NCBI RefSeq assembly: GCF_038397775.1
Contig: NZ_CP151650.1
Location: 372,001-436,000, forward strand
Direction of reading: 5' to 3'
Length of the DNA: 64,000 bases
Origin: Pseudomonas sp. RC10
GTDB taxonomy: Bacteria > Pseudomonadota > Gammaproteobacteria > Pseudomonadales > Pseudomonadaceae
Numbering within the stretch: position 1 is the stretch's first letter; every line of letters starts with the position of its first letter. Under the pieces are notes generated by a model. That model was not told where the DNA came from and searched no databases. It saw only the letters and a list, made by a program, of their open reading frames with translations. The translations under genes were made by a program, and so were the position numbers. Shown one piece after another: positions 53,896 through 62,827 of the stretch.

Positions 53896-54401
53896 GGTGG
53901 CGACCCATCCTTCCGCGCAATGCCCTGGCGTTATGCACTGGGGTAATTGTGTACGTGACCATTGGAACCTCGATTCAAGACCGCAAGGGCGGCAGGGAAA
54001 CTAGCGATGGTCCGGTGGTCCGGTGCATATACCCTAAGCGTGTATAAAAATTAAATAAACTTGCATTTAGGAATAAGCATAGAAGGCGAAGAGGGCCTGC
54101 GGACTGCTCGTCAGCGGGTCGGTCCAGACGAGGCAGGAATTGAAGACCAGAAGCAGCGTGAAATACTTGACGATATGTTTGCAGTGCATGGCGAACGTCT
54201 CGTAAAGGGTTTCCACGAGGCTAGCAGCGAGCCGCGGGGCGTCCCGGGCGGGGTTTGTAGGAAGGGTTATTTCGAGCTGTCGGACTTTTCGCAAGAGGTC
54301 TGAAGTTGCAGACCGGCTCACATTTCAGTCGGGCCGCCATTCTGGAGGGCCGTCGCGGCAGAGGCCGAAACCGCGACGGAGCATTGAGTGACAAACGTGT
54401 C
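53896..54401. other. 506-bp spacer with AT-rich promoter of the sfnB operon
   Basis: Bases 54020-54085 are AT-rich (TATAAAAATTAAATAAA and TTAGGAATAAGC are visible) and probably hold the sfnB promoter, read on the minus strand. A minus-strand frame ending at 54067 encodes about 40-50 residues with one hydrophobic helix ('YFTLLLVFNSCLVW'), starting at either GTG near 54210 or ATG near 54189. It has no ribosome site, so I do not call it a gene. The rest is unremarkable. Confidence 0.45.
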
Positions 54402-55136
54402 TTACCCCTTCGACATTGGAGCCTCGCCGGTGCTGACCCGGATGGATCGTACAGGCGCCCACCGTGAGTTGTTGCCGACACGGTCAATGACGCAGTAAGT
54501 GACTTCCTGATGTGAGTCATCCCCGGCTTCCTGAATCAGTGTGGCAGGCACATGAACGTCGATGTCCTGCCCGACTTGTTCTTCGGTCAGCGCTGGCAGG
54601 TCCATCCGGATATCACCCCAACGCAGGGTGATTTCGTCGTAGACCTCCATGTGTGGGTAGCACTCGATTGAAATGTGCACGCCGTTCACCCATTGTTCGG
54701 CGCTCAGTCCGTGACGCATGACCGTTTCGTCAAACATGACGGGTGCCAGGCCTTGATTTTCTTCACCGTCGGTACTGACCAAATGACCGCCGGGAATCTC
54801 CAGTTTGACCCACACCTTGCAACTTGGTGATCGCACCGATTCGCTGCCTATCTTCGTGACGCGATAGTAGGTTTTAACCTTCCCGCTTTGTAGGAAACTC
54901 TCAGGAATATGTAGGACTGTTGTGTATCCGATGTCGGACTCAGATAAAAGTGTTGACGCAACATAACAGTCTCCCCAGAACAGTTCGATCAAGTCACCGC
55001 TCTCCATTTCTGGATAAGGATCGATATTCACCCGCAAATCGCTTGCGGCCAAGGCACCTATTCCTTGTTTGTTCAACTGCGGTAAATAAGGGGCGAAGAG
55101 CTTGAGAGGCATACAGCTGATGGGGGTGTAAATCAT
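54402..55136 (-). CDS. Protein of unknown function with two tandem repeats
   Basis: 244 residues, no signal peptide, no membrane segment. Two copies of a ~90-residue unit can be aligned. 'IDPYPEMESGDLIELFWGD' matches 'IECYPHMEVYDEITLRWGD', 'VLHIPESFLQ' matches 'DVHVPATLIQ', and 'YYRVTKIGSESVRSP' matches 'YCVIDRVGNNSRWAP'. The pattern suggests an Ig-like beta sandwich of the sort found in chains in large Pseudomonas surface or toxin-like proteins. It stands alone, in DNA more AT-rich than its neighbours, which hints at transfer. I do not recognise a named family. No good ribosome site is visible. Confidence 0.6.
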   Translation of the reverse strand: MIYTPISCMPLKLFAPYLPQLNKQGIGALAASDLRVNIDPYPEMESGDLIELFWGDCYVASTLLSESDIGYTTVLHIPESFLQSGKVKTYYRVTKIGSESVRSPSCKVWVKLEIPGGHLVSTDGEENQGLAPVMFDETVMRHGLSAEQWVNGVHISIECYPHMEVYDEITLRWGDIRMDLPALTEEQVGQDIDVHVPATLIQEAGDDSHQEVTYCVIDRVGNNSRWAPVRSIRVSTGEAPMSKG

Positions 55137-55650
55137 TTTGGGTTCTCACTGAATGATGGACTTGAACAAAGCATGCACCGGTTTTTCTCGATGCAAGCCC
55201 TCTCTGGAAACGATGTCGTTAGTACACGCTCGATGCGCAGTGTTGGCAAACCATACAAATAGTGCCAAATACCAGCTTGCTAATTTTTCAAGGCGATAGT
55301 TAGTTTTCGATTCGAGCTAATTGTGTTACTGCATATCTGTCAATGGCTCAGGAGGCTTAACGGCGTTTGTGTCAATTAAACAGACCCTTCCTACAAAGTA
55401 TCAAAGGGTAGGGGCGGGGAACCGGCATGATGCCTTACATGAATTGGGTAGCGTGTTTATCGCGATAAAGACGAGTGAGGCCACAGAGAGAGCTGGCTTT
55501 ATTTGTAGGATGTCAGGAAGTCAATCGACGTTATAAGAAGTGAAGCGAATTGTTGAACGAAACATTGGATAAGCTGATGGAAAGCGCGCGAAAGTACGGA
55601 AAAATATTGGGGATGTTCGCTTGGTCCAAACTTTTCCAAATGTTGGACCC
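55137..55650. other. AT-rich spacer without a supported gene
   Basis: About 510 bp with base composition clearly lower in GC than the rest of the window. Short frames exist on both strands but lack ribosome sites and a coding look. A GGTCCAA/TTGGACC inverted repeat lies at 55623-55649. The region may be the remains of a larger transferred segment that includes the repeat protein at 54402. Confidence 0.4.
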
Positions 55651-55678
55651 AAAGAAAACGGCGCCCAAGGGCGCCGTT
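55651..55678 (-). terminator. Intrinsic terminator of the tcyJLN operon
   Basis: A 10-bp stem AACGGCGCCC/GGGCGCCGTT (55657-55678) with a 2-base AA loop is followed on the minus strand by TTTTCTTT, about 25 bp after the tcyN stop. Confidence 0.88.
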
Positions 55679-55700
55679 CGATACTGCAAGTTTTGTAGGA

Positions 55701-56444
55701 CTAATTCCTGCTGCGCTCCAGAAATTGCCGAGTGCGTTCTTCTTTAGGGTTGGCGAACAGTTCCTTTGCGTCGCCCTGTTCGACAATTACGCCCTTGTCG
55801 ATGAACACCACGCGATTGGCCACGTCACGGGCGAATTTCATTTCGTGGGTGACGATGACCATCGTGCGTTTTTCTTCGGCCAGGGCACGGATGGCGCTCA
55901 ACACCTCGCCCACCAGCTCCGGGTCCAGCGCAGAGGTCGGTTCGTCGAAGAGAATGACTTCCGGCTCCATCGCCAAGGCTCGGGCGATAGCTACGCGCTG
56001 CTGCTGTCCGCCGGAGAGGCGACGCGGATAAGCGTCTTCCTTGCCCGCCAAGCCCACCTTGGCCAACAGCGAGCGCCCCAATTCGATGGCTTGGGCACGT
56101 GGCACCTTCTTGACCACGGTCGGGCCTTCGATGACGTTTTCCAGCGCCGTGCGATGAGGGAACAGGTTGAAGTTCTGGAACACGAAACCAACATGCTGGC
56201 GCAGTTGCCGGATCAAAGCCGCCTGTTGGGTCAACGGTCGGCTGCCATCGATCTTGATGTCGCCCACGACGATCGTGCCGCTGGTGGGTTCTTCGAGGAA
56301 ATTCAGGCAGCGCAGAAACGTCGTCTTGCCGGAGCCGCTGGGGCCGATGATGGCCACCACTTCGCCCGGCTCGACTTTGAGGTCGATGCCCTTGAGGACC
56401 TGATTGCCCTTGAATTCCTTGGTCAGTTTTTCAACGGTGATCAT
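55701..56444 (-). CDS. tcyN: Cystine ABC transporter ATP-binding protein
   Basis: 247 residues. Walker A GPSGSGKTT, 'FVFQNFNLFPHRTALENVIEGP', signature 'LSGGQQQRVAIARALAME', Walker B 'VILFDEPTSALDPELVGEV' and 'VTHEMKFARDVANRVVF' are the standard polar-amino-acid ATPase set. The cystine assignment comes from its operon with a FliY-like binding protein and the neighbouring D-cysteine desulfhydrase, matching E. coli fliY-dcyD-yecS-yecC. It starts 3 bp after the permease stop. Confidence 0.88.
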   Translation of the reverse strand: MITVEKLTKEFKGNQVLKGIDLKVEPGEVVAIIGPSGSGKTTFLRCLNFLEEPTSGTIVVGDIKIDGSRPLTQQAALIRQLRQHVGFVFQNFNLFPHRTALENVIEGPTVVKKVPRAQAIELGRSLLAKVGLAGKEDAYPRRLSGGQQQRVAIARALAMEPEVILFDEPTSALDPELVGEVLSAIRALAEEKRTMVIVTHEMKFARDVANRVVFIDKGVIVEQGDAKELFANPKEERTRQFLERSRN

Positions 56445-56447
56445 GGC

Positions 56448-57116
56448 TCAGGACTCCACGTCGTGGCGGTTGGCCCGGGCTTCCAGACGGTTCTGAAAGT
56501 GCGCGAGCACGGTGCACAGGACCCAGTAAATCACCGCGACGGTGAAATACATGGTGAAGACTTCCAGTGTCCTCGACGAAATCAGCTGCGCCTGACGGAA
56601 CACTTCCGGCACCTGAATGGTGGCGGCCATGGCCGTGTCCTTTACCAGCGAGATAAAACTGTTGCCCAGGGGGGGTAATGCGGTTCGCGCAGCTTGCGGC
56701 AGAATCGCCCGACGCATGGCCTGAGCGCGGGTCATGCCGATACTGGCGGCGGCTTCCCACTGACCCCGATCCACCGCGCCGATGGCGGCACGCAGGATTT
56801 CACAGGCGTAAGCCGCCATGTTCAGTGACAAACCGATGAGCGCTGCCGTGATCGCATCGAGTTCGATGCCCAGATCCGGCAGGCCGTAATAAATCATGAA
56901 GAGCTGAACCAGCAGGGGCGTGCCGCGAAAGAACGACACGTACACCCTGGCGATGGCGCTGATGAGCCAGACTTTCGACAAACGCATCAGTGCCAGGCCG
57001 AAGCCCAGCACCAATCCGAAAAACATCGATCCGAGACTCAGACCCACCGTGTAATACGCGCCCTTGAGCAGAAAGGGCGCGGAGTCCAGCGCGAGCTGTA
57101 GGCTCTCTGGAATCAT
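56448..57116 (-). CDS. tcyL: Cystine ABC transporter permease
   Basis: 222 residues of the HisMQ/YecS type with about five hydrophobic segments. 'FFRGTPLLVQLFMIYYGLPDLGI' and the coupling loop 'QWEAAASIGMTRAQAMRRAILPQAARTALPPLGNSFISLVKDTAM' are typical. It overlaps the binding-protein gene by 4 bp. Only one permease gene is present, so it likely forms a homodimer, as in TcyJLN. Confidence 0.88.
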   Translation of the reverse strand: MIPESLQLALDSAPFLLKGAYYTVGLSLGSMFFGLVLGFGLALMRLSKVWLISAIARVYVSFFRGTPLLVQLFMIYYGLPDLGIELDAITAALIGLSLNMAAYACEILRAAIGAVDRGQWEAAASIGMTRAQAMRRAILPQAARTALPPLGNSFISLVKDTAMAATIQVPEVFRQAQLISSRTLEVFTMYFTVAVIYWVLCTVLAHFQNRLEARANRHDVES

Positions 57117-57910
57117 TTGGTCACGTCAGCCTTGAAGTATTTCTGCGACAGCTTGGCGAGGGTGCCGTCAGCGCGCAGCTTGTCGATGGCCTTGTTGATC
57201 GCGGCCAGCAATTCAGGCTCGCCTTTGCGCAGCGCGATACCCGCTTCCTGACGGGAAAACGCTTCGCCGGAAACGGCCAGTTTGTCCTTGGTTTTCGCGA
57301 CCAGCTCCAGTGCCGCGAGGCGGTCGACCAGAATGGCGTCGATACGGCCTACGCGCAGGTCCTGATATTTGGTTGGATCATCGTCGTAGGTTTTGACGAT
57401 GGCATCAGGCACGTTGGTTTTCAGCCATTCTTCGTAGTTGGTGCCCAGGCCAACACCGACTTTTTTGCCTTTCAGGTCGGCGGCGGTCTTGATCACGCCA
57501 GCGTCCTTGGTTTGCACCAGGGCCTGGATACCGGAGACGGTGTACGGCTCAGAGAAGTCGTATTTCTTCTTGCGCTCGTCGGAGATGGTCACCTGGTTGA
57601 TCACCACGTCCAGACGCTTGGACTCCAGTGCCGCCAGGATGCCCGCCCATGGGGTGGCGGTCAGCTTGACCTTGACGCCCAGCTCCTTGGCCAGCGCTTC
57701 AGAGAACTCGACCTCGAAACCGGTCAGCTTGCCGTCTTCGCCCACGAAGCTGAACGGCGGGTAAGTGCCTTCAAGGCCGACGTTGAGGGTGCCGTTCTTT
57801 TTGATGGCGTCCAGCTGTTCACCTGCGACGGCGTGAGTCACCAGGCCAGTGCCCAGCACCAGGCTGAAGGCCGACAGCAAGAAGGTGCGGCGAATTGCAG
57901 ACATGTTCAT
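57113..57910 (-). CDS. tcyJ: Periplasmic cystine-binding protein
   Basis: 265 residues with a signal peptide ending 'THAVAGEQ'. 'LNVGLEGTYPPFSFVGEDGKLTGFEVEFSEALAKELGVKVKLTATPWAGILAALESKRLDVVINQVTISDERKKKYDFSEPY' is the FliY/TcyJ pattern of polar amino acid receptors. FliY of E. coli binds L-cystine. The AT-rich region upstream (58030-58090) probably holds its promoter, apart from dcyD. GGGGA lies before the ATG. Confidence 0.88.
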   Translation of the reverse strand: MNMSAIRRTFLLSAFSLVLGTGLVTHAVAGEQLDAIKKNGTLNVGLEGTYPPFSFVGEDGKLTGFEVEFSEALAKELGVKVKLTATPWAGILAALESKRLDVVINQVTISDERKKKYDFSEPYTVSGIQALVQTKDAGVIKTAADLKGKKVGVGLGTNYEEWLKTNVPDAIVKTYDDDPTKYQDLRVGRIDAILVDRLAALELVAKTKDKLAVSGEAFSRQEAGIALRKGEPELLAAINKAIDKLRADGTLAKLSQKYFKADVTK

Positions 57911-58249
57911 GTGAGTCCCCTGTTTTAATTGGAATGTCAGGTGCGATTCAGACCTGACGAAACTACTGTGACATCGCCGCTTTATCCAGCTTTTTCAGAG
58001 GTCTGCCGGATTTTGTAGGAGCGGCTCGCGGCGATGATATAAGCAGTCTTTTAGTTTTAAAAATAATTAAAAATCGATTGCTTAGTTGATGTTGTTCTAT
58101 GTGCTTCGGGTTGCCTGCACTGCTCTACCTGTGGGGGCCGGCTTGCTGGCGAATGCGTAGGGCCAGCACATGGAGGGTGACAGACCTGACGCTTTCGCCA
58201 GCAAGCCGGCTCCTACGCCTTCGGCAGAAGCCAGCGCCGAGCGTAACGT
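57911..58249. other. 339-bp spacer: AT-rich promoter region plus diverged REP
   Basis: The stretch 58040-58090 is very AT-rich (TTTTAAAAATAATTAAAAATCG) and suits a sulfur-regulated promoter for tcyJLN. A lone REP-like half (TGTAGGAGCGGCTCGCGG) lies near 58014. A REPIN occupies 58130-58216. No gene is supported. Confidence 0.5.
58130..58216. repeat. Diverged REPIN, 'GGGCCGGCTTGCTGGCGAA' type
   Basis: TGTGGGGGCCGGCTTGCTGGCG faces CGCCAGCAAGCCGGCTCCTAC across ~45 bp. It combines the arms of the 17831 palindrome with a REPIN-style spacer. Confidence 0.8.
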
Positions 58250-59251
58250 TCACTGCCCCGAAAAAATACCCGGATACGCAAACAAGGCAGGACCGCCGCC
58301 GGTGTGCAGGAAGATGACCGGGCCGTCGTCCAGACGCTGCCGACCGATGCCGTCCAGCAAGCCGGCCATTGCCTTGCCGGTGTACACCGGATCCAGCAGC
58401 AGCCCTTCCTGACTGGCAACCAATCGGATTGCTGCGAGGGTGCCAGCGTTCGGTTCGCCGTAACGCGGGCCGTAATATTCGTCCCACAGGTTGACCTTGA
58501 ACGCGGAGGGCAGTGACTCGCCCAGCAGCTCGACGGTGCGTTCGGCCAGTCCTTGTACCTTCGGCGCCTGGGTTTCCTCAGGGCGGGAAACCGTCACGCC
58601 GATCACCGGCAAATCCGGCAAGGCCTCTGCCAACGCCAGACCAAGGCCGCTGTGGGTGCCTGCACTCCCGGAAGCCAGCACGACGGCGGCGAATTCCAGT
58701 CCCGTCTGATGGATCTGTTCCGCCAATTCAAAGCCCGCCCGCACATAACCCAGCGCACCCACCGGACTGGAACCGCCAACCGGCACGAGATACGGCTTTT
58801 TGCCGCTGTTGCTGAGGCGAGCGGCCAAGGCCTGAAGAAGCTCGTCCGCGTTGTCCAGGTTTTCCACCAACTCGACCTTGGCGTCGAACAGGTCCAGCAG
58901 CAGACGGTTGCCGTTGCCGAGGTAATTGCTGTCTTCGGTGCCAATCGGATTTTCCAACAGCGCGATGCAACCCAGCCCCAGCTTGGCGGCCAGCGCGGCG
59001 GTCTGGCGCACGTGGTTCGACTGGATGGCACCCGCCGTGATCAGGGTGTCAGCGCCTTGGGCCAACGCGTCGGCGGCGAGGTATTCGAGCTTGCGCAGCT
59101 TGTTACCGCCCATGGCGAGCGGCGTGATGTCGTCGCGCTTCACGTAAATGTCGCGACCGGCCCAGGCCGACAGACGTTCCAGCTTCTCCAGCGGCGTTGG
59201 AGCACCCAGCAGGTCCAGGCGATTAAAACGGTCGAGCTGTTGTTTGATCAT
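58250..59251 (-). CDS. dcyD: D-cysteine desulfhydrase
   Basis: 333 residues from the ATG at 59251; the open frame extends far upstream but only as antisense of the acetyltransferase gene. It is a fold-type II PLP enzyme. '[51 protein letters not shown]' includes the PLP Lys51 and the SNH loop of the ACC deaminase/D-cysteine desulfhydrase group. It splits D-cysteine to pyruvate, H2S and ammonia. ACC deaminase is the main alternative, but the cystine transporter neighbours favour DcyD, as in E. coli. Confidence 0.86.
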   Translation of the reverse strand: MIKQQLDRFNRLDLLGAPTPLEKLERLSAWAGRDIYVKRDDITPLAMGGNKLRKLEYLAADALAQGADTLITAGAIQSNHVRQTAALAAKLGLGCIALLENPIGTEDSNYLGNGNRLLLDLFDAKVELVENLDNADELLQALAARLSNSGKKPYLVPVGGSSPVGALGYVRAGFELAEQIHQTGLEFAAVVLASGSAGTHSGLGLALAEALPDLPVIGVTVSRPEETQAPKVQGLAERTVELLGESLPSAFKVNLWDEYYGPRYGEPNAGTLAAIRLVASQEGLLLDPVYTGKAMAGLLDGIGRQRLDDGPVIFLHTGGGPALFAYPGIFSGQ

Positions 59252-59449
59252 GGTCGTGTCGAGGTATCCGCGAGTGAGTCGCTGGACTATAGGCAGACGT
59301 TTCCCACAGGGCAACCTGATGCTTTCCTGCGCTCGGCGGATGAAAACCTCACGAAAATTGTTATTTTTTTGCGGCAACGCTCGCCGTAGAGTGGTTTCAC
59401 TTTCGGCCATGTCCAGCCTGACGAGCCGTTGAACTGAGGAGAAATCTGC

Positions 59450-60412
59450 GTGAGCACTATTCCCGAACTGTCTCCGAAAGACTGCGCGGAGGGGTTGACC
59501 GGCCACTGGCAGTTGCAGCGGATCGTGGGTGAGCTGCGCGCCGCGCGTGACGACTGGCGCACCCGCAACGGTCGTGTCAGCGGTGAGAAGGGTGGCCGAG
59601 AGCTGCCTTCCCGAGAAGCCATGCGCGACATTCTTGAGGCCCTGAGCGGTGCGCTGTTCCCCATGCGTCTTGGGCCGGTGGACCTGCGCGAAGAGAGCGA
59701 AGATTTTTACGTCGGCCACACGCTGGACGTGGCGCTGAATTCGCTGCTGGGCCAGGCGCGACTCGAGTTGCGCTATGTCGCCCGCCAACGGGGCGAAGAT
59801 GCCAGCTGTGCCGATGTGCATGCCGAGCGATTGATTCAGGACTTCGCCAGCGCATTGCCCAACATTCGGCGCGTGCTCGACACCGATGTGTTGGCGGCCT
59901 ATCAGGGCGACCCGGCGGCGCGCAGCGTCGATGAAGTGCTGCTGTGCTATCCGGGCATTCTGGCGGTGATCCATCATCGTCTGGCGCACCACCTCTATAA
60001 CAATGGTTTGCCGTTACTGGCGCGGATCAGTTCCGAGCTGGCGCATTCGGCTACGGGCATCGATATTCACCCTGGCGCACAGATCGGCCTGAGTTTTTTC
60101 ATCGATCACGGCACGGGCGTGGTCATCGGTGAGACGGCCATCATCGGCGAGCGCGTGCGCATCTATCAGGCCGTCACATTGGGCGCCAAGCGCTTCCCGG
60201 CGGACGAAGATGGCCATCTGCAGAAAGGCCACGCGCGGCACCCGATTGTCGAAGACGACGTGGTGATTTACGCGGGTGCGACCATTCTGGGCCGTATCAC
60301 CATCGGCAAAGGTTCGACCATCGGCGGCAACGTCTGGCTGACCCGCAGCGTGGCGCCTGACAGCAACGTGAATCAGGCGAGCCTGCAACACGACGACGGG
60401 ACGCAGAAGTAA
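59450..60412 (+). CDS. epsC: Serine O-acetyltransferase (EpsC/CysE type)
   Basis: 320 residues, starting at a GTG with GAGGAGA 7 bp upstream. An N-terminal helical part precedes a left-handed beta-helix of hexapeptide repeats ('[46 protein letters not shown]', then '[26 protein letters not shown]'). Catalytic His residues are in 'DIHPGA' and 'IDHGTG'. It makes O-acetylserine, the carbon precursor of cysteine and inducer of CysB. It is longer than CysE (~270), with an extended N-terminus, like the EpsC group. It is divergent from dcyD across 198 bp, so synthesis and breakdown genes share a control region. Confidence 0.86.
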   Translation: MSTIPELSPKDCAEGLTGHWQLQRIVGELRAARDDWRTRNGRVSGEKGGRELPSREAMRDILEALSGALFPMRLGPVDLREESEDFYVGHTLDVALNSLLGQARLELRYVARQRGEDASCADVHAERLIQDFASALPNIRRVLDTDVLAAYQGDPAARSVDEVLLCYPGILAVIHHRLAHHLYNNGLPLLARISSELAHSATGIDIHPGAQIGLSFFIDHGTGVVIGETAIIGERVRIYQAVTLGAKRFPADEDGHLQKGHARHPIVEDDVVIYAGATILGRITIGKGSTIGGNVWLTRSVAPDSNVNQASLQHDDGTQK

Positions 60413-60426
60413 TCATCCCCGGCCCC

Positions 60427-60515
60427 TGTAGGAGTGAGCTTGCTCGCGATGGCGTCAGAATGGTCACCTTAATGGGGTCTGACCCACCGCGATCGCGAGC
60501 AAGCTCACTCCTGCA
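60427..60515. repeat. REPIN, 'GTAGGAGTGAGCTTGCTCG' type
   Basis: Inverted arms with a ~40-bp spacer, 15 bp after the acetyltransferase stop. The right arm ends CTCCTGCA instead of CTCCTACA, a single change. Confidence 0.88.
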
Positions 60516-60590
60516 GGTCAGCATTTAAGCGGGGTTGATGTGTGCCTGTCGGTCCCTGCAATTGGTCCTTTCACCCCTATCCATGTTTTA

Positions 60591-60604
60591 ATTGAACGTT
60601 CAAT
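60591..60604. promoter_or_regulatory. BetI-like operator upstream of betT
   Basis: ATTGAACGTTCAAT is a perfect 14-bp palindrome about 95 bp before the betT start. It matches the TTGAACGTTCAA core of BetI sites in Pseudomonas choline genes. BetI is a choline-responsive TetR-type repressor, so betT is probably induced by choline. Confidence 0.7.
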
Positions 60605-60699
60605 CAAGTTAAACCGGTGGTTCGCTGCCCGCTTGCAACAGGAGGCCTACCCTTGCCGTATCCGCTTCAGACGAACGTTTTCACCCCGCTCACGGCGGT

Positions 60700-62700
60700 A
60701 TGCGCATGAGTGTCCCGAGCGCGCAAAGCAACGCGCCGGCGCGCATGAACGCCCCCGTTTTCTACTTCGCCGCCAGTTTCATTCTGATCTTTGGACTGGT
60801 TGTCATCAGCTTCCCCGAGGCGTCCGGCCAGTGGCTCCTGGCCGCGCAGAACTGGGCCGCCAATACCGTTGGCTGGTATTACATGCTGGCCATGACCCTG
60901 TATTTGCTGTTCGTGGTGATCACGGCGCTGTCCGGCTACGGCAAGATCAAACTCGGCGCCGATCACGACGAACCCGAGTTCAGCTACCTGTCCTGGGCAG
61001 GCATGTTGTTCGCAGCGGGGATCAGCATCACGCTCTTCTTTTTCTGCGTCTCCGAACCCTTGACCCACATGCTCCAACCGCCACAAGGCGAGGGCGGGAC
61101 TACAGAATCGGCCCGTCAGGCCATGCAGCTGCTGTTTCTGCATTGGGGGCTGCATGGCTGGGGCGTTTTCGCCTTTGTCGGCATGGCGCTGGCCTACTTC
61201 GCTTATCGCCACAACCTGCCGCTGGCGTTGCGCTCGGCGCTGTACCCGTTGATCGGCAAACGCATTAACGGCCCTATCGGCTACGCGGTGGACGGTTTCG
61301 GCATCATCGCCACGGTCTTCGGCCTCGGCGCCGACATGGGCTTCGGCGTGCTGCACCTGAATTCGGGGCTGGACTATCTGTTTGGCGTGGCCCATACCCA
61401 CTGGATTCAGGTCGGGTTGATCACGCTGATGATGGGCGCGGCGATTCTCGTGGCTGTGGCGGGTGTCGACAAAGGCGTGCGGGTCATGTCCGACATCAAC
61501 ATGTTGCTCGCCTGCGCGTTGTTGCTGTTCGTGCTGTTTGCGGGGCCGACTCAGCATTTGCTGAATACGCTTGTGCAGAACATCGGCGATTACCTCGGCG
61601 CGTTGCCCACCAAAAGCTTCGACGTGTACGCCTACGACGCGCCCAACAACTGGCTCGGCGGCTGGACCGTGTTCTATTGGGCCTGGTGGATCGCGTGGTC
61701 GCCGTTCGTCGGCCTGTTCATCGCCCGCATTTCAAGGGGGCGCACGATCCGCGAATTCGTCTTTGGCGTGTTGTTGATTCCGCTAGGATTTACCCTCGCG
61801 TGGATGTCGATCTTTGGCAACAGCGCCATCGACCAGGTGCTCAACCATGGCATGACCGCGCTGGGACAGTCGGCCATCGACGACCCGTCCATGACCCTCT
61901 ACCTGATGCTGCACAACTACCCGTGGAGCAAAACCGTCATCGCCGTCACGGTGTTCATCAGCTTTGTGTTCTTCGTCACCTCGGCCGATTCGGGCACCGT
62001 GGTGTTGTCCACGTTGTCGGCCAAAGGCGGCAGTCCCGACGAAGACGGCCCGAAATGGCTGCGGGTGTTCTGGGGCGTGATGACAGCCCTGATCACCAGC
62101 GGGCTGTTGTTTTCCGGGAGCATCGACGCGCTCAAATCGGCGGTGGTGCTGACTTCGCTGCCGTTTTCGTTGATTTTGCTAACGATGATGTGGGGGCTGC
62201 ACAAGGCGTTCCATCTGGAATCGCAGCGGCAGATCGCCCAGCTATATTCGCTGGCGCCTGTGTCGGGTGCGAGGCGTGGAGGCTGGCGCCAGCGTTTGAG
62301 TCAGGCCGTGCACTTTCCGTCTCGTGACGAGGTGTACCGGTTCCTCGACCAGACCGTGCGCCCGGCGATTCAGGACGTGACGGAGGTATTCGCCGAGAAG
62401 GGGCTGAGCGTGATCACTCAGCCCGATCCAGCGAATCACACTGTCGGCCTGGAAATCGGCCATGGTGAGGAACGGCCTTTTATTTATCAGGTGACGATGC
62501 GTGGCTATTTCACGCCATCGTTCGCCCGGGCGGGGATGGGATCGAAACAGCTCAACAACCGCCGCTACTACCGCGCCGAAGTGCATTTGAGCGAGGGCAG
62601 TCAGGATTACGACCTGGTGGGCTACACCAAGGAGCAGGTGATCAACGACATCCTCGACCAATACGAACGGCACATGCAGTTTTTGCATTTGGTTCGGTAG
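60700..62700 (+). CDS. betT: High-affinity choline transporter BetT (BCCT family)
   Basis: 666 residues with 12 hydrophobic segments and a long (~150-residue) cytoplasmic C-terminal tail that BetT proteins use for osmosensing. The BCCT signature appears as 'WTVFYWAWWIAWSPFVGLFIARISRGRTIREF', with 'TVFGLGADMGFGVLHLNSGLDYLFG' for the aromatic substrate box region. It imports choline by proton or sodium symport for glycine betaine synthesis and osmoprotection. The start at 60700 or 60706 cannot be told apart, as neither has a good ribosome site. Confidence 0.92.
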   Translation: MRMSVPSAQSNAPARMNAPVFYFAASFILIFGLVVISFPEASGQWLLAAQNWAANTVGWYYMLAMTLYLLFVVITALSGYGKIKLGADHDEPEFSYLSWAGMLFAAGISITLFFFCVSEPLTHMLQPPQGEGGTTESARQAMQLLFLHWGLHGWGVFAFVGMALAYFAYRHNLPLALRSALYPLIGKRINGPIGYAVDGFGIIATVFGLGADMGFGVLHLNSGLDYLFGVAHTHWIQVGLITLMMGAAILVAVAGVDKGVRVMSDINMLLACALLLFVLFAGPTQHLLNTLVQNIGDYLGALPTKSFDVYAYDAPNNWLGGWTVFYWAWWIAWSPFVGLFIARISRGRTIREFVFGVLLIPLGFTLAWMSIFGNSAIDQVLNHGMTALGQSAIDDPSMTLYLMLHNYPWSKTVIAVTVFISFVFFVTSADSGTVVLSTLSAKGGSPDEDGPKWLRVFWGVMTALITSGLLFSGSIDALKSAVVLTSLPFSLILLTMMWGLHKAFHLESQRQIAQLYSLAPVSGARRGGWRQRLSQAVHFPSRDEVYRFLDQTVRPAIQDVTEVFAEKGLSVITQPDPANHTVGLEIGHGEERPFIYQVTMRGYFTPSFARAGMGSKQLNNRRYYRAEVHLSEGSQDYDLVGYTKEQVINDILDQYERHMQFLHLVR

Positions 62701-62723
62701 CCCGAAGTCCGCCTGATGACTTC

Positions 62724-62812
62724 TGTAGGAGCGAATTCATTCGCGATGCAATCGTATAGCCGATACACATGTGTCGCCTGACGCATCTTTCGCGAATGAA
62801 TTCGCTCCCACA
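62724..62812. repeat. REPIN, 'GGGAGCGAATTCATTCGCG' type
   Basis: Inverted arms TGTAGGAGCGAATTCATTCG and CGAATGAATTCGCTCCCACA between the convergent betT and LysR genes. Confidence 0.87.
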
Positions 62813-62827
62813 GATTTCAGTTAACGC

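Noticed and set aside
55321..55536. Plus-strand 71-codon frame in the AT-rich gap
   Set aside because: No ribosome site, no conserved motif, and a low-complexity spacer background.
59252..59992. Upstream extension of the dcyD frame to 59992
   Set aside because: It would overlap epsC in antisense and add ~247 residues before a complete PLP enzyme; the ATG at 59251 gives the family length.
22336..62812. Recurring 85-89-bp repeats considered as a CRISPR array or attachment sites
   Set aside because: Copies are scattered, each is an inverted pair rather than a direct repeat with spacers, and no cas genes are present; they are REPINs.
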